From positions 40,206,001 through 40,270,000 of the forward strand of contig CM032231.1 of NCBI GenBank assembly GCA_019009955.1: a stretch of 64,000 bases of DNA. Direction: 5' to 3'. This DNA is from Riptortus pedestris (taxonomy: Eukaryota > Arthropoda > Insecta > Hemiptera > Alydidae). Position 1 is the stretch's first letter, and the number at the start of each line of letters is the position of its first letter. The notes under the pieces were generated by a model that was given only the letters and a program-made list of their open reading frames with translations, was not told where the DNA came from and did no database searches. Below are positions 22,174-34,389 of this stretch, in pieces. Position numbers and translations under genes: made by a program.

Positions 22174-22738
22174 CTGTTAACGCTCTAGCGGTCGCAATTT
22201 TTGTTTGATCGTTACCAAACTCGGAATTTAATCGTTTTATGTAAAAAGGAAAATCAAGTTCGTTAATGGCTGAAATCAGACCAGTGGGAGGGGGGGGGGT
22301 TTAGAGGGGGGGGATTATTAAAAATTCAAAATATCTCCGTTATTATGCGTCGGATCGAAAAATTGTATAGAATAAATCTTATTGCAAATTAAATTTACTA
22401 TAAATATTGTTCTATACATTTATTCTGTATCTTGAATATTAACCGAGATATTTGCATTTGTATTCTGCGTGTGGTCACCAGTAGGCTATGTTCGGACTTT
22501 CCGCCGAGAGCTGTGGCGGCCGTTTCTATAACTATTCGTCCCTCGTGAATAGGTTTAGAGGTTAGGTTAACTGTTTTTTTTGGGCTAGAAACTACTGGGT
22601 TATTACGCCCTAAATAATGTTTTAGGTTTAGAGGTTTCTTACTACTACAGTTGTTATTAGGCAGATTTCTCTATTGTAAAACTTCACGTGGGAAATCTGC
22701 TTAGTTTACGCAGCCCCTGCGTGACGGACTTTTTATAT
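22105..22738 (+). mobile_element. HLE lacking its left arm
   Basis: Starts at a TA core (22105-22168 with one CA interruption), then TTTGTCTGTTAACGCTCTAG, a ten-G run, the internal blocks, and the hairpin CGCAGCCCCTGCGTGACGGA ending near 22735. The palindrome arm is absent, replaced by LINE tail sequence. Confidence 0.8.
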
Positions 22739-23470
22739 TATAGCCAGGATCAGAACCGAATCAAACCTTTCTCTTTAATAACAAATATCAGAAATATTTT
22801 AATTTTTCCTAAACCCTGTTTGATTGTAATAAATTTAATTAATGCTGAATTTTAGGCGGTCATACTCATAAACATTTGGGACTGTATTTAAGCCAGAAAC
22901 ACACATGGATCTTAAACTGTGCAACCTCTTGTTCCAGTCGCAGTGTCTTTCCGTATGAATTTTGTTTAATGTATGTTTCTGACATGCAGACTGTGACCTG
23001 GAAGCTTTTTATCATTTATAATTTTTTTTTATTATTGAAATCACACTCAGAATATTCTATGTTTTCATGTCAAAAGAAACTCAAATAATAATAATAAAAA
23101 TACAAAACATATGCAACTTTTCTTTTCAAGGATTTAATTAACGAATTAATGATTAATTACCGAGCAAGGTAACTCAGCATTTACCTCAGCTGTTTTATAA
23201 AAGTTTCTTCATTTATGAAAGCTATTTTTCATATTCATTAATTCATTACTTTTTTTCTTGGTGTCGTGGTTGTGATGGATAATAAAAGTTTGTACGTTGA
23301 TTTTATAGTTCTATTTCTAAATAGTTTAAAAATCCAACTTCACTCCCTCATCCTGTCTCTTCAATTATGCACTTATATATCTATATGAAAGTTAGCGGAC
23401 TTTCCAGTAGTTGAATTCTACTATGGGCTCACTTGATTCAACTCAATTTATGCATGATAGTTCTAAAACA
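22739..23470. other. Intergenic DNA, no feature recognised
   Basis: Nothing supportable. Confidence 0.4.
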
Positions 23471-23472
23471 CA

Positions 23473-25745
23473 ATTTTTAATGATTGGTTTTCAGTTGATT
23501 AGTAACGAATTGAAAGAAGACATTTGAATATAACATCGTTTTTAATGGCTGACTACGTTCTACTTAGAAACGAGAAAGCATTTGAGGGCTAACACGTAAA
23601 TGATCTTTTTTGTTCACTGGCACATAAAAGATCATTTTTAATGGCTGACCACATTCTAATTAGAAACGAGAAGGCATTTGATGATGACACATAAATGGTG
23701 ATTTTTAATTACAGGCACATAAAAGATCATTTTTAATGCCTGACCACTTTCTAATTAGAAACAAGAAGACATTTGAATATAACATCTTTTTTAATGGCTG
23801 ACCACATTCTAATTAGAAACGAGAAGGAATTTGATGATAACCCATAAAAGATCATTTTTAATGACAGGTACATAAAATATAATTTTTAATAAAAAGATAA
23901 TTTTTAATGACTGGCCACTTTCTCATTAGTAACGAGAAGACATTTGAATATAACATCTTTTTTAATGGCTGACCACATCCTAATTAGAAACGAGAAGGCA
24001 TTTGATGATAGCCCATAAAAGATCATTTTTAATGACTGGCACATAAAAGATCATTTTTAATAAAAAGATAATTGTTAATGACTGGCCACTTTCTAATTAG
24101 AAACGAGAAGACATTTGAATATAACATCTTCTCTAATGGTTGACCGCATTCTAATTAGAAACGAGAAGGCATTAGAGGATGACACATAAATGATCATTTT
24201 TAATTACTGGTACATAAAAGATCATTTTTAATAAAAAGATAATTTTTAATGGCTGGCTATTTTCTAATTAGAAAGGAGAAGAAATTTAAATATAACATCT
24301 TTTGTAATGGCTGAACACATTCTAATTAGAAACGATAAGGCATTTAATGTTGACCCACAAAAGATCATTTTTAATGACTGGCAAATAAGAGATAATTTTT
24401 AATAAAAAGATAATTTTTAATGACTGGCCATTTTCTAATTAGTAACAAGAAGAAGTTTGAATATAACACATATAACTACGATTTTAATAGCTGACCACGT
24501 TCTACTTAGAAACGAGAAGGCATTTGAGGCCTACCACGTAAAAGATCTTTTTTAATCACTGGCACATAAGAGATAATTGTTAATAAAAAGATAATTTTTA
24601 ATGACTGGCCACTTTCTAATTAGAAACGAGAACACATTTGAATATAACATCTTTTTTAATGGCTGACCACATCCTAATTAGAAACAAGAAGACATTTGAA
24701 TATAACATCTTTTTTAATGGCTAGCCACATTCTAATTAGAAACGAGAAGGCATTTGATGATAGCCCATAAAAGATCATTTTTAATGACTGGCACATAAAA
24801 GATCATTTTTAATAAAAAGATAATTTTTAATGGCTGGCCACTTTCTAATTAGAAATGAGAAGACATTTGAATATAACATCTTTTTTAATGGCTGACCACT
24901 TTCTAATTAGAAACGAGAAGACATTTGAATATAACATCTTCTCTAATGGTTGACCACATTCTAATTAGAAACGAGAAGGCATTTGATGATGACTCATAAA
25001 TGATCATTTTTAATTACTGGCACATAAAAAATCATTTTTAATAAAAAGATAATTCTTAATGGCTGGCCACTTTCTAATTAGTAATGGGAAGACATTTGAA
25101 TATAACATCTTTTTTAGTTGCTGACCACATTCTAATTAGTAACGGGAAGGCATTTGATGTTGACTCATAAATGATCATTTTTAATTACTGGCACATAAAA
25201 GATCATTTTTAATAAAAAGATAATTTTTAATGGCTGGCCACTTTCTAATTAGTAATGGGAAGACATTTGAATATAACATCTTTTTTAGTTGCTGACCACA
25301 TTCTAATTAGAAACGAGAAGGCATTTGATGATGACACATAAAAGATCATTTTTAATTACTGGCACATAAAAGATCATTTTTAATAAAAAGATAATTTTAA
25401 TGGCTGGCCACTTTCTAATTAGTAAAAGATGAATTTTTAATGGCTGGCCACTTTCTAATTAGAAACGAGAAGACAATGGAATAAATAACATCTTATTTAT
25501 GGCTGACCACATTCTAATTAAAAACGAGAAGGCATTTGGTGAGTACACATACAAGATCATTTTTAATGATTCATCACTTTCTAATTAAAAGGGAGAAGAC
25601 ATTTGAATATAATACATGTAACATAATTATTAATGATGCATTATTTTCTAATTAGAAAGAATAATAATATGAAATATAACATTTATAACATCATTTTTAA
25701 TGACTGCTCACTTTTTAATTAGTCAAGTTAAATATAAAACATCTG
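23473..25745. repeat. Long tandem array (satellite-like), higher-order period roughly 170 bp
   Basis: About 2.3 kb of units built from three recurring segments: CATTCTAATTAGAAACGAGA, CATTTGAATATAACATCTTT, and CATAAAAGATCATTTTTAAT. Each segment is about 50-60 bases, and sets recur about every 170 bases with deletions and swaps, so several unit types alternate. TTTTTAATGGCTG and TTTTTAATGACTG are the linking variants. The edges are diverged, as expected for an array evolving by unequal exchange. No open frame persists. Confidence 0.9.
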
Positions 25746-25795
25746 ACATCAGTTTTCTTCAAATGTTCAGTTCTAGGATTCTACCATAATAATAA

Positions 25796-25950
25796 TTGAG
25801 TTCGATTCCCGCCTGGACAAAGGAATTTATTTAGTGAGGGGAATTCATTAAATAAAATCCTGAGTTCCACCCTGGCTAGAAATAGAAATGTCCCAATTAG
25901 CTTTAGTTGCAAAAAGTGGACGTTAATAAATAATAATATAAATAATAATA
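25796..25950 (+). mobile_element. SINE, 5' truncated inside the tRNA-like head
   Basis: Begins at the B-box-like TTGAGTTCGATTCCCGCC, keeps CCACCCTGGCTAGAAATAG and AAAAAGTGGACGTTAATAAA, and has an ATAATA tail. It starts 50 bases after the tandem array ends. Confidence 0.8.
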
Positions 25951-26214
25951 TGATAATAATTCCATATAATAAGCCCATCTCTGGTTTTCTATTTGTTCAA
26001 AAATATAGAGGACTGGGAATCTAGCATAGCTCCGGAAACATTAAACACATTTTTCTTTTCCTCTCTCATTAGCATAAAATCATTAAATAATTTGCTACTA
26101 CCTATAAATGAATTTTTTGAAAACACTAAACGAAGCTATGATAAAATTAGAAGTACCTAATGCTCCAAGACAGGATAGAATCAGTGATGTTAAAAATATT
26201 TTGCGCTGAGAGCA

Positions 26215-26216
<2 letters not shown>
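25951..26216. other. Intergenic DNA
   Basis: No feature recognised. Confidence 0.4.
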
Positions 26217-26217
<1 letters not shown>

Positions 26218-26303
<86 letters not shown>

Positions 26304-26310
26304 TCTCTCT

Positions 26311-26384
<74 letters not shown>

Positions 26385-26408
26385 TCTTTATCTCTCTCTC
26401 TCTCTCTC
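26218..26408. repeat. (CT)n microsatellite, about 190 bp
   Basis: Almost pure CT with a few CA, CCC and TTA interruptions. Unlike most others here, no HLE sequence flanks it. The 91-codon serine/leucine frame over it is an artefact. Confidence 0.95.
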
Positions 26409-26499
26409 AGTTTATTATTTAGTACAGTACACTGAACCAGGTAGATACTCTTCTCATGCTTCTCACTTTAACATGTAAAATGAACTGCACAAAACGGTA

Positions 26500-26890
26500 G
26501 GAAGAAGCAGTGTTTATATCAGGATTAAGAGGATTAATGACTTCATTAGTGCCCCAGACGGAGGGCAAAGGGCCTCTCTTTGAAGGAACTAGGATGTCTT
26601 TCAACCGAGAAAGTACCCCGGCCCTATCTGGGGCTTAATTTGCCTCCGGGGTGCATCTGCTCGGCTAAAGGAGCTGTAGGTGATTGGGGGATAATTGGAT
26701 TCGCCGTCAGACACGAACCTATCAGCATGGATGGAGATGTAAAGGCATTGATGAGCTCGGGGGAGTCTTTGTCTGTTTTATTGCCAGAGCCGGTGGCCGA
26801 AATTAAACAGCTGGAAACGGACATGTGGCGTTTCATCTCACCGCTATATCGATTTACTTGTACTACTATCCTTTCGATTAGGTTCTAAGG
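26500..26890. other. GC-richer island with open frames on both strands, unidentified
   Basis: This stretch is visibly richer in G and C than the window and is open on plus (26580-26888, 102 codons, including WGIIGFAVRHEPISMDGDVK) and minus (26836-26624, 70 codons, extendable upstream to about 26885). A second plus frame (26548-26634) precedes the first and would need a frameshift to join it. AG-GTGAGG near 26899 would be a good plus-strand splice donor, but the plus frame stops before it. I recognise no family. It may be a host exon, a captured fragment or a conserved non-coding element. Confidence 0.3.
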
Positions 26891-27806
26891 TATTGACAGG
26901 TGAGGGGATGAACTTCAAAATTAAACCTATATCAGTGAATCTCATGTGAGCACCTCCTGACTTCCTTGTGCTCATATTAAATGGAGTAAATGAAATATTT
27001 CGTTTTGCTTCATTTAAAATTATTTCATTTGAAAGTGTTAAAAGATACCTCCGTTAATCCCGCATATACTCCTGTCCACACGGAGTTGACATTAGACACT
27101 CGCCTCATGAATTAGACACAAAGAACATATTAAAATTAAAAAAAAAAGAAGCAACATAAAAAAAAAAAGGCCTTTTAATAATTTTTTAATTAAAGTTACA
27201 AAGTGCGTAAAATTCTCAATCATTGAAATTTATAAAAGATAACATTCATTTTAAAACGTTTGCCAAGATTGCAAAAATATCTCCTCTATCCATTATATAC
27301 AATTTATTCAACTACTCCAATTATGATTGTATTAAATGCTGAAAATATTTGTACGGGGAATAGAAACCAAAAACCTAAAGGAAATTAGGTTTTGGTAACC
27401 CCACTTATTAGTTATGCACGTAATAAGTGACCTAAATGTTGAGGATATCACTCTGTATATGTATGTATTATATATGCTATCATTGATCGTATTCGTAATG
27501 TAGGCAATCACCCTAAAAAAGTTAACTTCTTCCTATTGAAAATTTATTATAAAGCCGATGTTGTTTTATTAACGAGGGAGTAAGTAAGCTTTTAAACTAT
27601 TTTTGTAAATGTTTTGTATTTTAAGTGCATAATTTTATTCATCGGTCATGTTATTCCTTTTTTTCCAATAGCCAGGGATTTTTTTTCCAAAAATTCAAAA
27701 TCTGAGAAACGAGAAGATATGGGTTTGTCCTGAATATATTTTAGAAACCCTTCTGTAAATAGCTTTATCCACTTAATCCATTACACAGATATTTTTATAT
27801 CACTTA
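26891..27806. other. Intergenic DNA, no feature recognised
   Basis: Nothing supportable. Confidence 0.4.
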
Positions 27807-28011
27807 GGGGCTGAGGTTAGCCATGTGAGTTAAAGCGTTGTCTTTAATTACACCTGGTAAACCTAGAGTGGCGAGTTCGATTCCCGCCTGGGCAGTAGGA
27901 ATTTAGTGACGAACTCGTTAAATATAATTCTTAGTTCCACCCTGGCTAGAAAAGAATGGGTGGTAACCCGTCCCAGTCTTATTAACAAAAAGTGGACGTT
28001 AATAAATAAAT
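27807..28011 (+). mobile_element. tRNA-derived SINE, full length
   Basis: GGTTAGCCATGTGAGTTAAA, GCGAGTTCGATTCCCGCC, CCACCCTGGCTAGAAAAG, and a shortened tail AAGTGGACGTTAATAAATAA. The segment between GGTAACC and CGTCCCAGT has lost about 14 bases relative to other copies. Confidence 0.85.
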
Positions 28012-28739
28012 GACAAGAACAATTCCTTAATTTTGTTTATTGAGTAAAAAAAATAAATCTTCCAAAATAACTATTTAGAGATTTCTCTTATATGTGCACG
28101 CATTACGGAATGAAACATTCCCTAAAGAGAATTCTGGAAGACTATTCTCTTCCAGAATGCTACAATTTCATGAATGTCATTTAGATTCTTTGAGAAAAGA
28201 AGAAAAGCAAATTAAAAAAAAAAAAAATTGCTTGTCCTTATACTCTGAGGACATAATAACGCATGTATTGAAAAAAACTACTTCACAAAGGGTCGGTACT
28301 ATATTGTGGTGTTTTTCTGACAACAGGTGAACGCCGATGGAATAAAATCAACAGAATTGCTATGTAAAATGTATTTCAACACTGCAGCATTCTGCAGACT
28401 TAATTAACGCGAGCCATTAACCAGTTCTCTACAATGGATGTTAAACCTTCTCCTGCTGTTCTAGTCCAAATTGTTTCATTCCCATGTCGGTGGCCAACAA
28501 ACAATTCCCAGGAACATGCCTACCGCAGCTCCGATAGGTTCCAACACATCTATACACACCTGCTCCTTCTATATGAGTCTGCAGGAATACAAAAATTGTA
28601 GGTGAATATATTGAAACTCGTAAGAAACCGAGAGAGTATAATTCTAGTACCAAATTATTTTTATCCTTATTAAAACATATGCTTTCATTGAACAAATAAG
28701 TGTAAAAGGCATAATAAAACATCCAGATTTCATCCGTTT
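28012..28739. other. Intergenic DNA, no feature recognised
   Basis: The 78-codon frame at 28094-28330 and the 93-codon minus frame at 28722-28441 have no recognisable domains. Confidence 0.4.
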
Positions 28740-28859
28740 TTAGCAGATTTCCCTTAAGGGAAATCAGCTATTGAGGTCGTACTCATGACAGAATTTTTGA
28801 AATTTTTCTTCAAATGTCCATTGATCCATGTAGATAACGAAAATGAAGCCCGTTCAAAA

Positions 28860-28921
<62 letters not shown>

Positions 28922-29324
28922 CTGTTACCACTCTAGCGGTCGCAACTTTTGTTTGATCGTTTCCAAACTCGATATTTAGTAGTTTTATGTAAAAAGAAAG
29001 ATCAAGCTCGTTAACGGCTGAAATCGAACAAGTGGGAGGGGGGGGGTTTAAAGGGGAGGATTTTCGAAATTCGAAATATCTCCGTTACTATACGTCGGAA
29101 TTTACTATAAATATTGTTATATACATTTATTCTCTATCTTGAATATTAACCGAGATATTTTTAAGAGCATTTTTATTAAATATGGGGGCTGACGGACGAG
29201 AAAGACTTTCCCGCTAAAAGCTAGTTCGTCCGTTTCCTTACTGCTCGGCTCTCGTGAAATTCCTCTATTGTAAAACTTCACGTGAGAAATCTGCTTAGTT
29301 CACGACGTTACTGACGGACTTTTT
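28740..29324 (+). mobile_element. HLE, complete
   Basis: Perfect palindrome GATTTCCCTTAAGGGAAATC at the left, TA core (28863-28917), post-core block, G-run and internal blocks. The right end has a damaged hairpin (GTTCACGACGTTACTGACGG) before ACTTTTT. Confidence 0.85.
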
Positions 29325-30917
29325 CCTATTACGAGTAATATTACTTACTTATTATTTAGTGTTTTGGCTTTTCTTACTATCTTCTAAATGTTCTTACAAT
29401 ATTACTTACCTAAATGAATAAATGCCTTAAAAAGGGAGTGGTTAATGTTGAATTAGCTTAAAATTGAGGCTTCTTTAATTATAGAATTTCTTTTAAATAA
29501 AATTCAACAACTTTTTTGGGTTCCGTCAATTCATTGGTATTTCTTCTTGAAAAATATATTCACCGTCAAATAATAAGTTTCATGAAATCCTCCGAGTGTG
29601 CAGATTTGACCACCTGTTAATATACTAAACCTTTTTTTCTGCATGAAATAGCATTTAGAGAGAATTCGAGTTATAAAAAAAATAAAAAAGAGAGATAATT
29701 CTCCGTGTATGGAGCACATAGCGTTTTAAAGTTAGAATTCATTCACCGGAATAGCGGTGCCATTCACAAATCTTTATTGTGAGCAGTAGATGAGTTTGCA
29801 CACATGAGATGATACTTCAAAACTTTCAATAGCCACCGACTCTACTTACTCAAGTGGTAATAATTAAATTCGTTTTTTTGTTGTTTTTTTTCAGTTGCCT
29901 TCGAAGTCCTTGAATGGTTTAGCAGCAACTGCCAACCTTCTCCACATTTGTCGAACCTATAGCTTACCAGTTTATGTGGAGCTCTGTCAATTCATCTCTT
30001 CTTTGTTCTCGAATGTGTTTGCTGCCTGCATTGTATTGGGTCTGGTAAGATTACTTCTAGTCCACCAATCACAAACTCTCTTAGTTTTTATGCTGTGCAT
30101 CGTCGATTGTCCCGCATCTGATATTATCTTTTATTTCTTTTCCTTCTCCAGATTTTCTAGTCGCCATCCCATTTTGTATGTCAGTCCTTTAAAGCTACAC
30201 GCACATTTCCCATCCGTCCTTTTGGAATGTCCATGGATTGATCGAACTTTGGATTCGAGACGTGTAAAAATTTCAATTATTTTATGAGTCAGCAAACCTA
30301 GACGATTTATGTTTTCGGAAAGAATGGGTCCCTTGGACTGAATCTGTTTTCCAAATGTGCATAAAGCCTTTCAGCACAAACTTGTCATCATCAGGCGCTA
30401 ACAAATTTAATGAATTAGTCGTCCCGCTGAGTGGAAGAAGCTTAAATCTAAGCACACCTTTTGAGTCCCTCTTAATGAACTATATATGGATGCAGTTCCG
30501 GTTTCGGGTTTTTTTGACTCACTACACTTATGCAAGTATTTTATTCTTGCGTTACTGTCACAAAGTAAGAACTCACTTAGTTATTAACCTCTTCAATGGG
30601 ACATCAATAATAGGAAAAAATGAGAAATATACTTTTCCTCGGGTCAAATTATGATTTTTTTCCTTTTATTTATTAATAAATAAATAATTTTTGTTCCCTT
30701 TGTGGTCATAACCTGAAACTGTGAAGAATTGAGGAATAGACATACTTTCTACATGAGCCCTTAAAGAAAATATTCCTTATTACAACCTATTAATCTATTT
30801 AATTCCGTACATACTACGGCTAATATTTATTTCTTAAACAGACTGTATTAGAATTTTCCTATAAATGTTAATGTTATATGTAAACCTCCACGTTGTGCTA
30901 CTCACGCAAATCTATCC
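29325..30917. other. Intergenic DNA with two unassigned plus-strand frames
   Basis: Frames at 29895-30287 (130 codons) and 30355-30654 (99 codons) are among the longest non-repetitive ones. The first begins two bases after a TTTTTTTTCAG tract that looks like a splice acceptor (29885-29894) and encodes mostly hydrophobic residues with many cysteines. I see no domain, and the frames do not join. Either could be chance; I do not call a gene. Confidence 0.35.
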
Positions 30918-31116
30918 CCGGTGGGACTAAGGGTTTTATTTAATGAGTTTATCACAAAATGAATTCCTCTTGCCCAAACGTTGAACGAATCAATGACTCT
31001 AGGTTATCAAGTTCCATAAGTCCAACGGGTTACCTATAGATAACTCGTCCCAATTAGCCATATTTACCAAAAGTGGACGTTAATAATAAGAACACCGCCT
31101 TAACTTATATGGCTAA
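30918..31116. mobile_element. Rearranged SINE (inverted pieces)
   Basis: GGTGGGACTAAGGGTTTTAT (minus body) and a worn minus head to 31020 are followed by plus-strand body and tail TAGATAACTCGTCCCAATTAG to AAAAGTGGACGTTAATAATA, then minus head-like CGCCTTAACTTATATGGC. Three blocks alternate in orientation. Confidence 0.6.
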
Positions 31117-32065
31117 GATTTTTTCCGATTTCCCTTTTAAAACTAATAGTCCGAAAATAACAATAATTAATTAATTTCTTTCCTTTCCAGTTAAGAAAGC
31201 ACCTTTTAAAGATATTTCATCTCAAATGACTCTGAAGCACAACATTGGGGGAAAAAACATGATATTAGAAGGGACTATGTTGCTGGACATTATTTTCTCC
31301 AAGATTTCAGTAATATTTATAGACTAAGAATAAAATATGGCTTTAACCTTCATTTTATATATATATAATTTGGTTATTTGTATTATGTTTTATTAGTACT
31401 AATTTGTATTAAATATTTCATTATTTGTTTGTTTATGACTTAATTTAGACTACTATTCGACATAGAAATAGGCATATCGTAAGTTGTTTAATAAATAATC
31501 AGGACCACAATACAATTATATTAGTGTACAGAAAATAGCTTATAGTTCTAAAGTGTGATTGTTTTTTTTATAATATATATATATATATAATCAGTTTAAA
31601 AAGCATTATTACGTATTTCATATTATTGAGATAGTTACATCCGCTTCAGTATACAGAATACCTATTACTTCACTGGACTTATATTTTTCCCTATAAGGTT
31701 TACTGAGTTTGGTTGTATTAGGTAATATGACCCTTTTCAGTGAAATTCCTGAACGAGTTTTCTGAGAGGGTTAAATCTATATGAATGGGGTGATCAGGAG
31801 GCATATTCTCTGAGTCGTTAGGACCCCTCTTCGCATTTACAATCCTGTTTAGGGGCAAACCACAATCTCTATTCGATATTCCTAATGCTTTTCATACTCG
31901 AAAAGGTAATACTCGACTCGTGAAAACTTAAAAAAAAATATATGAATTTAATTTCGTATAAAGTGAAATTGAATGCATAAACAAAGTTAGATAAGTTTTA
32001 AAAGTAAAATACTTCATTTTTTATATAGAATGTCCCCCTCATTTTAAAAAGGATTTTTCCTCGTT
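31117..32065. other. Intergenic DNA, no feature recognised
   Basis: Short TA tracts near 31360 and 31575. Nothing else is supported. Confidence 0.4.
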
Positions 32066-32108
32066 TTAGCATATTTTTCTTAGGGGAAATCAGCTATTTC
32101 TTGAGGTC
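32066..32108 (+). mobile_element. HLE palindrome-end fragment
   Basis: TTTTAGCATATTTTTCTTAG, GGGAAATCAGCTATTTCTTG and AGGTCTTG match the left end. Similarity stops where gypsy integrase sequence begins. Confidence 0.65.
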
Positions 32109-32109
32109 T

Positions 32110-32725
32110 TGTATGTGCCACCCCCCAGCCGATTGTCCCTTATCAAGGTCCTCCAACTCAGCTATGAGAGGCGTCACGTCACCATCTTGCGGATTTTGAA
32201 CCTTTGAAATTTTGGCGCTAATTTACTCGAGAAATACTGTCCTGAATCAGATTGGGGATGAGTTCTGCAACAAACTAACTCTCCCGCTTGATAATTTAGT
32301 TGTCTTCTTCTCAAATTGTATGAATGCCGGCTCTTCTCGTAGGCTGCATTCAAGTTCTTTTTGACCTCTTCGTATAAGGCCGACATCTTCTTCATTTTCT
32401 CCAGGTGCCTTCCCCGGTCAACAACTAATTCTTCAGCTACATTGCCAGATTGTTCTCTCAGCTGATGAATGTTCTCTTCCCAAGAACGATGGATTCCGTT
32501 TCACGTAGGAGGCGATCATTGTTTTGATAACTCTATTGACTCGTTCCGTTGGGTTGGACTGAGGATGATACAGTGCTGTAAACCATATCTTCACCATCCA
32601 GTCTTCCATCTTCTGAGTAAATTCCTTCCCTCTGAACTGCACTCCCCTGACAAGTAATCATCGTCTAGGACCATTTCGTCTTCAACATCACTTTCTGCAA
32701 CATCTGAATTCTTTTTTCGGGATTT
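32110..32725 (-). pseudogene. Ty3/gypsy-type integrase relic (core end and C-terminal part)
   Basis: Minus-strand frames give VQFRGKEFTQKMEDWM then FTALYHPQSNPTERVNRVIK (32642-32540), the integrase core around the catalytic Glu, with HPQSNP in place of the usual HPQxNG. KNLNAAYEKSRHSYNLRRR and SSKLAPKFQRFKI (32395-32190) are the C-terminal region that follows. The Glu position (TERVNR) is present. Stops lie between the two frames. It lies between two HLE pieces of the same orientation. No LTR is visible. Confidence 0.85.
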
Positions 32726-32734
32726 ATTCTTATT

Positions 32735-32960
32735 AAAAGTCTGTTACAGCTCTAGCGGTCACAATTTTTGTTTGATCGTTACCAAACTCGATATTTAATG
32801 ATTTTATGAAAAAAGAAAAATCAAGTTGGTTAATGGCTGAAATCGGACCAGGGGGGGGGGTTAGAGGGGTAAATTTCTAAAATTTGAAATATCTCTGTTA
32901 CTATTCGTCGGATCGAAAATTTGTATAGAATCAATCTTATTACAAATACAGTGTGATATA
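32735..32960 (+). mobile_element. HLE internal part, right-truncated
   Basis: Resumes at CTGTTACAGCTCTAGCGGTC directly after the integrase fragment, continues through GATCGTTACCAAACTCGATA, a G-run and AATATCTCTGTTACTATTCG, and fades after AATCTTATTACAAATACAG. Confidence 0.75.
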
Positions 32961-34388
32961 AATGTTTCTTTATAGCCAAATTGCCTAGTTGCGGGTGCAA
33001 ACAAATAAGAACACCTTATACAAAATTAAATATGGACGGAGGAGTAGCAAAATTCATTTTACCATGCATGACAAAATACCGCAATTGCTTGGTAAAAACT
33101 CCCAAGAATCACAATTTCAGAATGTATTTCAGCTTTGTTTGCACAGTTTCCTCGGACAGTATAAATATTTTATTCCCCTAAAAAAAAGTTACAAATTACA
33201 TTTTAGCTGCCAACGTGTCATAATTTTATAGTTGTAAATAAATTTAATTTAAAAAGTAATAAATCCGTATAAACCGAATTAATAATAAAGAAAATACAAA
33301 TAATCTAAGTAATCTTTAATATTTATTGGCCATTGGGAATGAGATGGCGGCAGTTGCTTTCCAACTTATGGAAATCTCCTTGACACAAAATATCCAGCAT
33401 CACAGCATGACTTCATTTCTGGCAAGAATTAAAAAAAAATATTGTATTTATATTTTGTATGGATATTTAAATAATTATAAAATTGATGTACGGGGTGGTC
33501 CTGAGATACAGTGGTTAAACAGATAACCAAAACAATTGTATGCAAACTAACACTTTAATATCTCTCCAGTTTCATCCAATAGACGGACTTGAATTGACTT
33601 ATATTTTTTTGTTAACTAAATTGAATAAATGATATAGAAAAAATAAAAATATTAAAGATCTAGTTTTAACTACATCCACAATAGTCGAATAACAACTTTC
33701 AGTGATATGTACTATAAGTTATTTTAATCAAGTTCCTTGCTTTCTGTTCTGATTTATTCACATTTAAAGTTTAGGCGTAGTAATATATATCTAGCCGATT
33801 TGTACTATTTTAAAGTTTCTAACTAAGGATGATTCAGTTATATTAAAGGCTATTCGGGAAATGAGAGTATAACTTCATTAGTACAATGTCTTTGAAGGCT
33901 TGCTGGGGAAGCTCCTAAGAAAACTTATAGTGCTTCGGCGGGTTAATGAAGTTTAGAAAGGTCTCCTTTGAAGTGTTCTATGCTAGGAAGCTGTAGATTA
34001 TAAGATATGAACGATTAAATGTGAAGTACTCAATGAGAAACGTGCTCAATTCTCTGTAGAAAAGTGTCTCAGAACTTTTTCCGATATTGCCCAAACGATT
34101 AACTATTTTTGCGGTTAGTATTAATTGTCCCTAATTTTACTGGAATATGGAATGCACACTATCCTAAAGTGGTAAAATCCATATCAAAATGTAGTGTTAA
34201 TTACAATTTCAGGGAAAGACGAGATTATATCTTGAGCGATATGGGGAAAAAATGTGTATCACAAAACAAATCTTTCAGGAAGAATAATCGTGTGTGTTAA
34301 GTGATTTTAGATGTTCTAATAATTAAATAATTAATATTCTAAATGAACAATTATTTAACTTTCAACGTAAACCTATCCCATTTACACA
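32961..34388. other. Intergenic DNA, no feature recognised
   Basis: Open frames of 60-80 codons here are overlapping and domain-free. Confidence 0.4.
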
Positions 34389-34389
34389 G

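Noticed and set aside
23473..25745. CRISPR-like array
   Set aside because: Units are 50-170 bases and related to each other throughout; there are no short identical repeats separated by unique spacers, and the context is eukaryotic.
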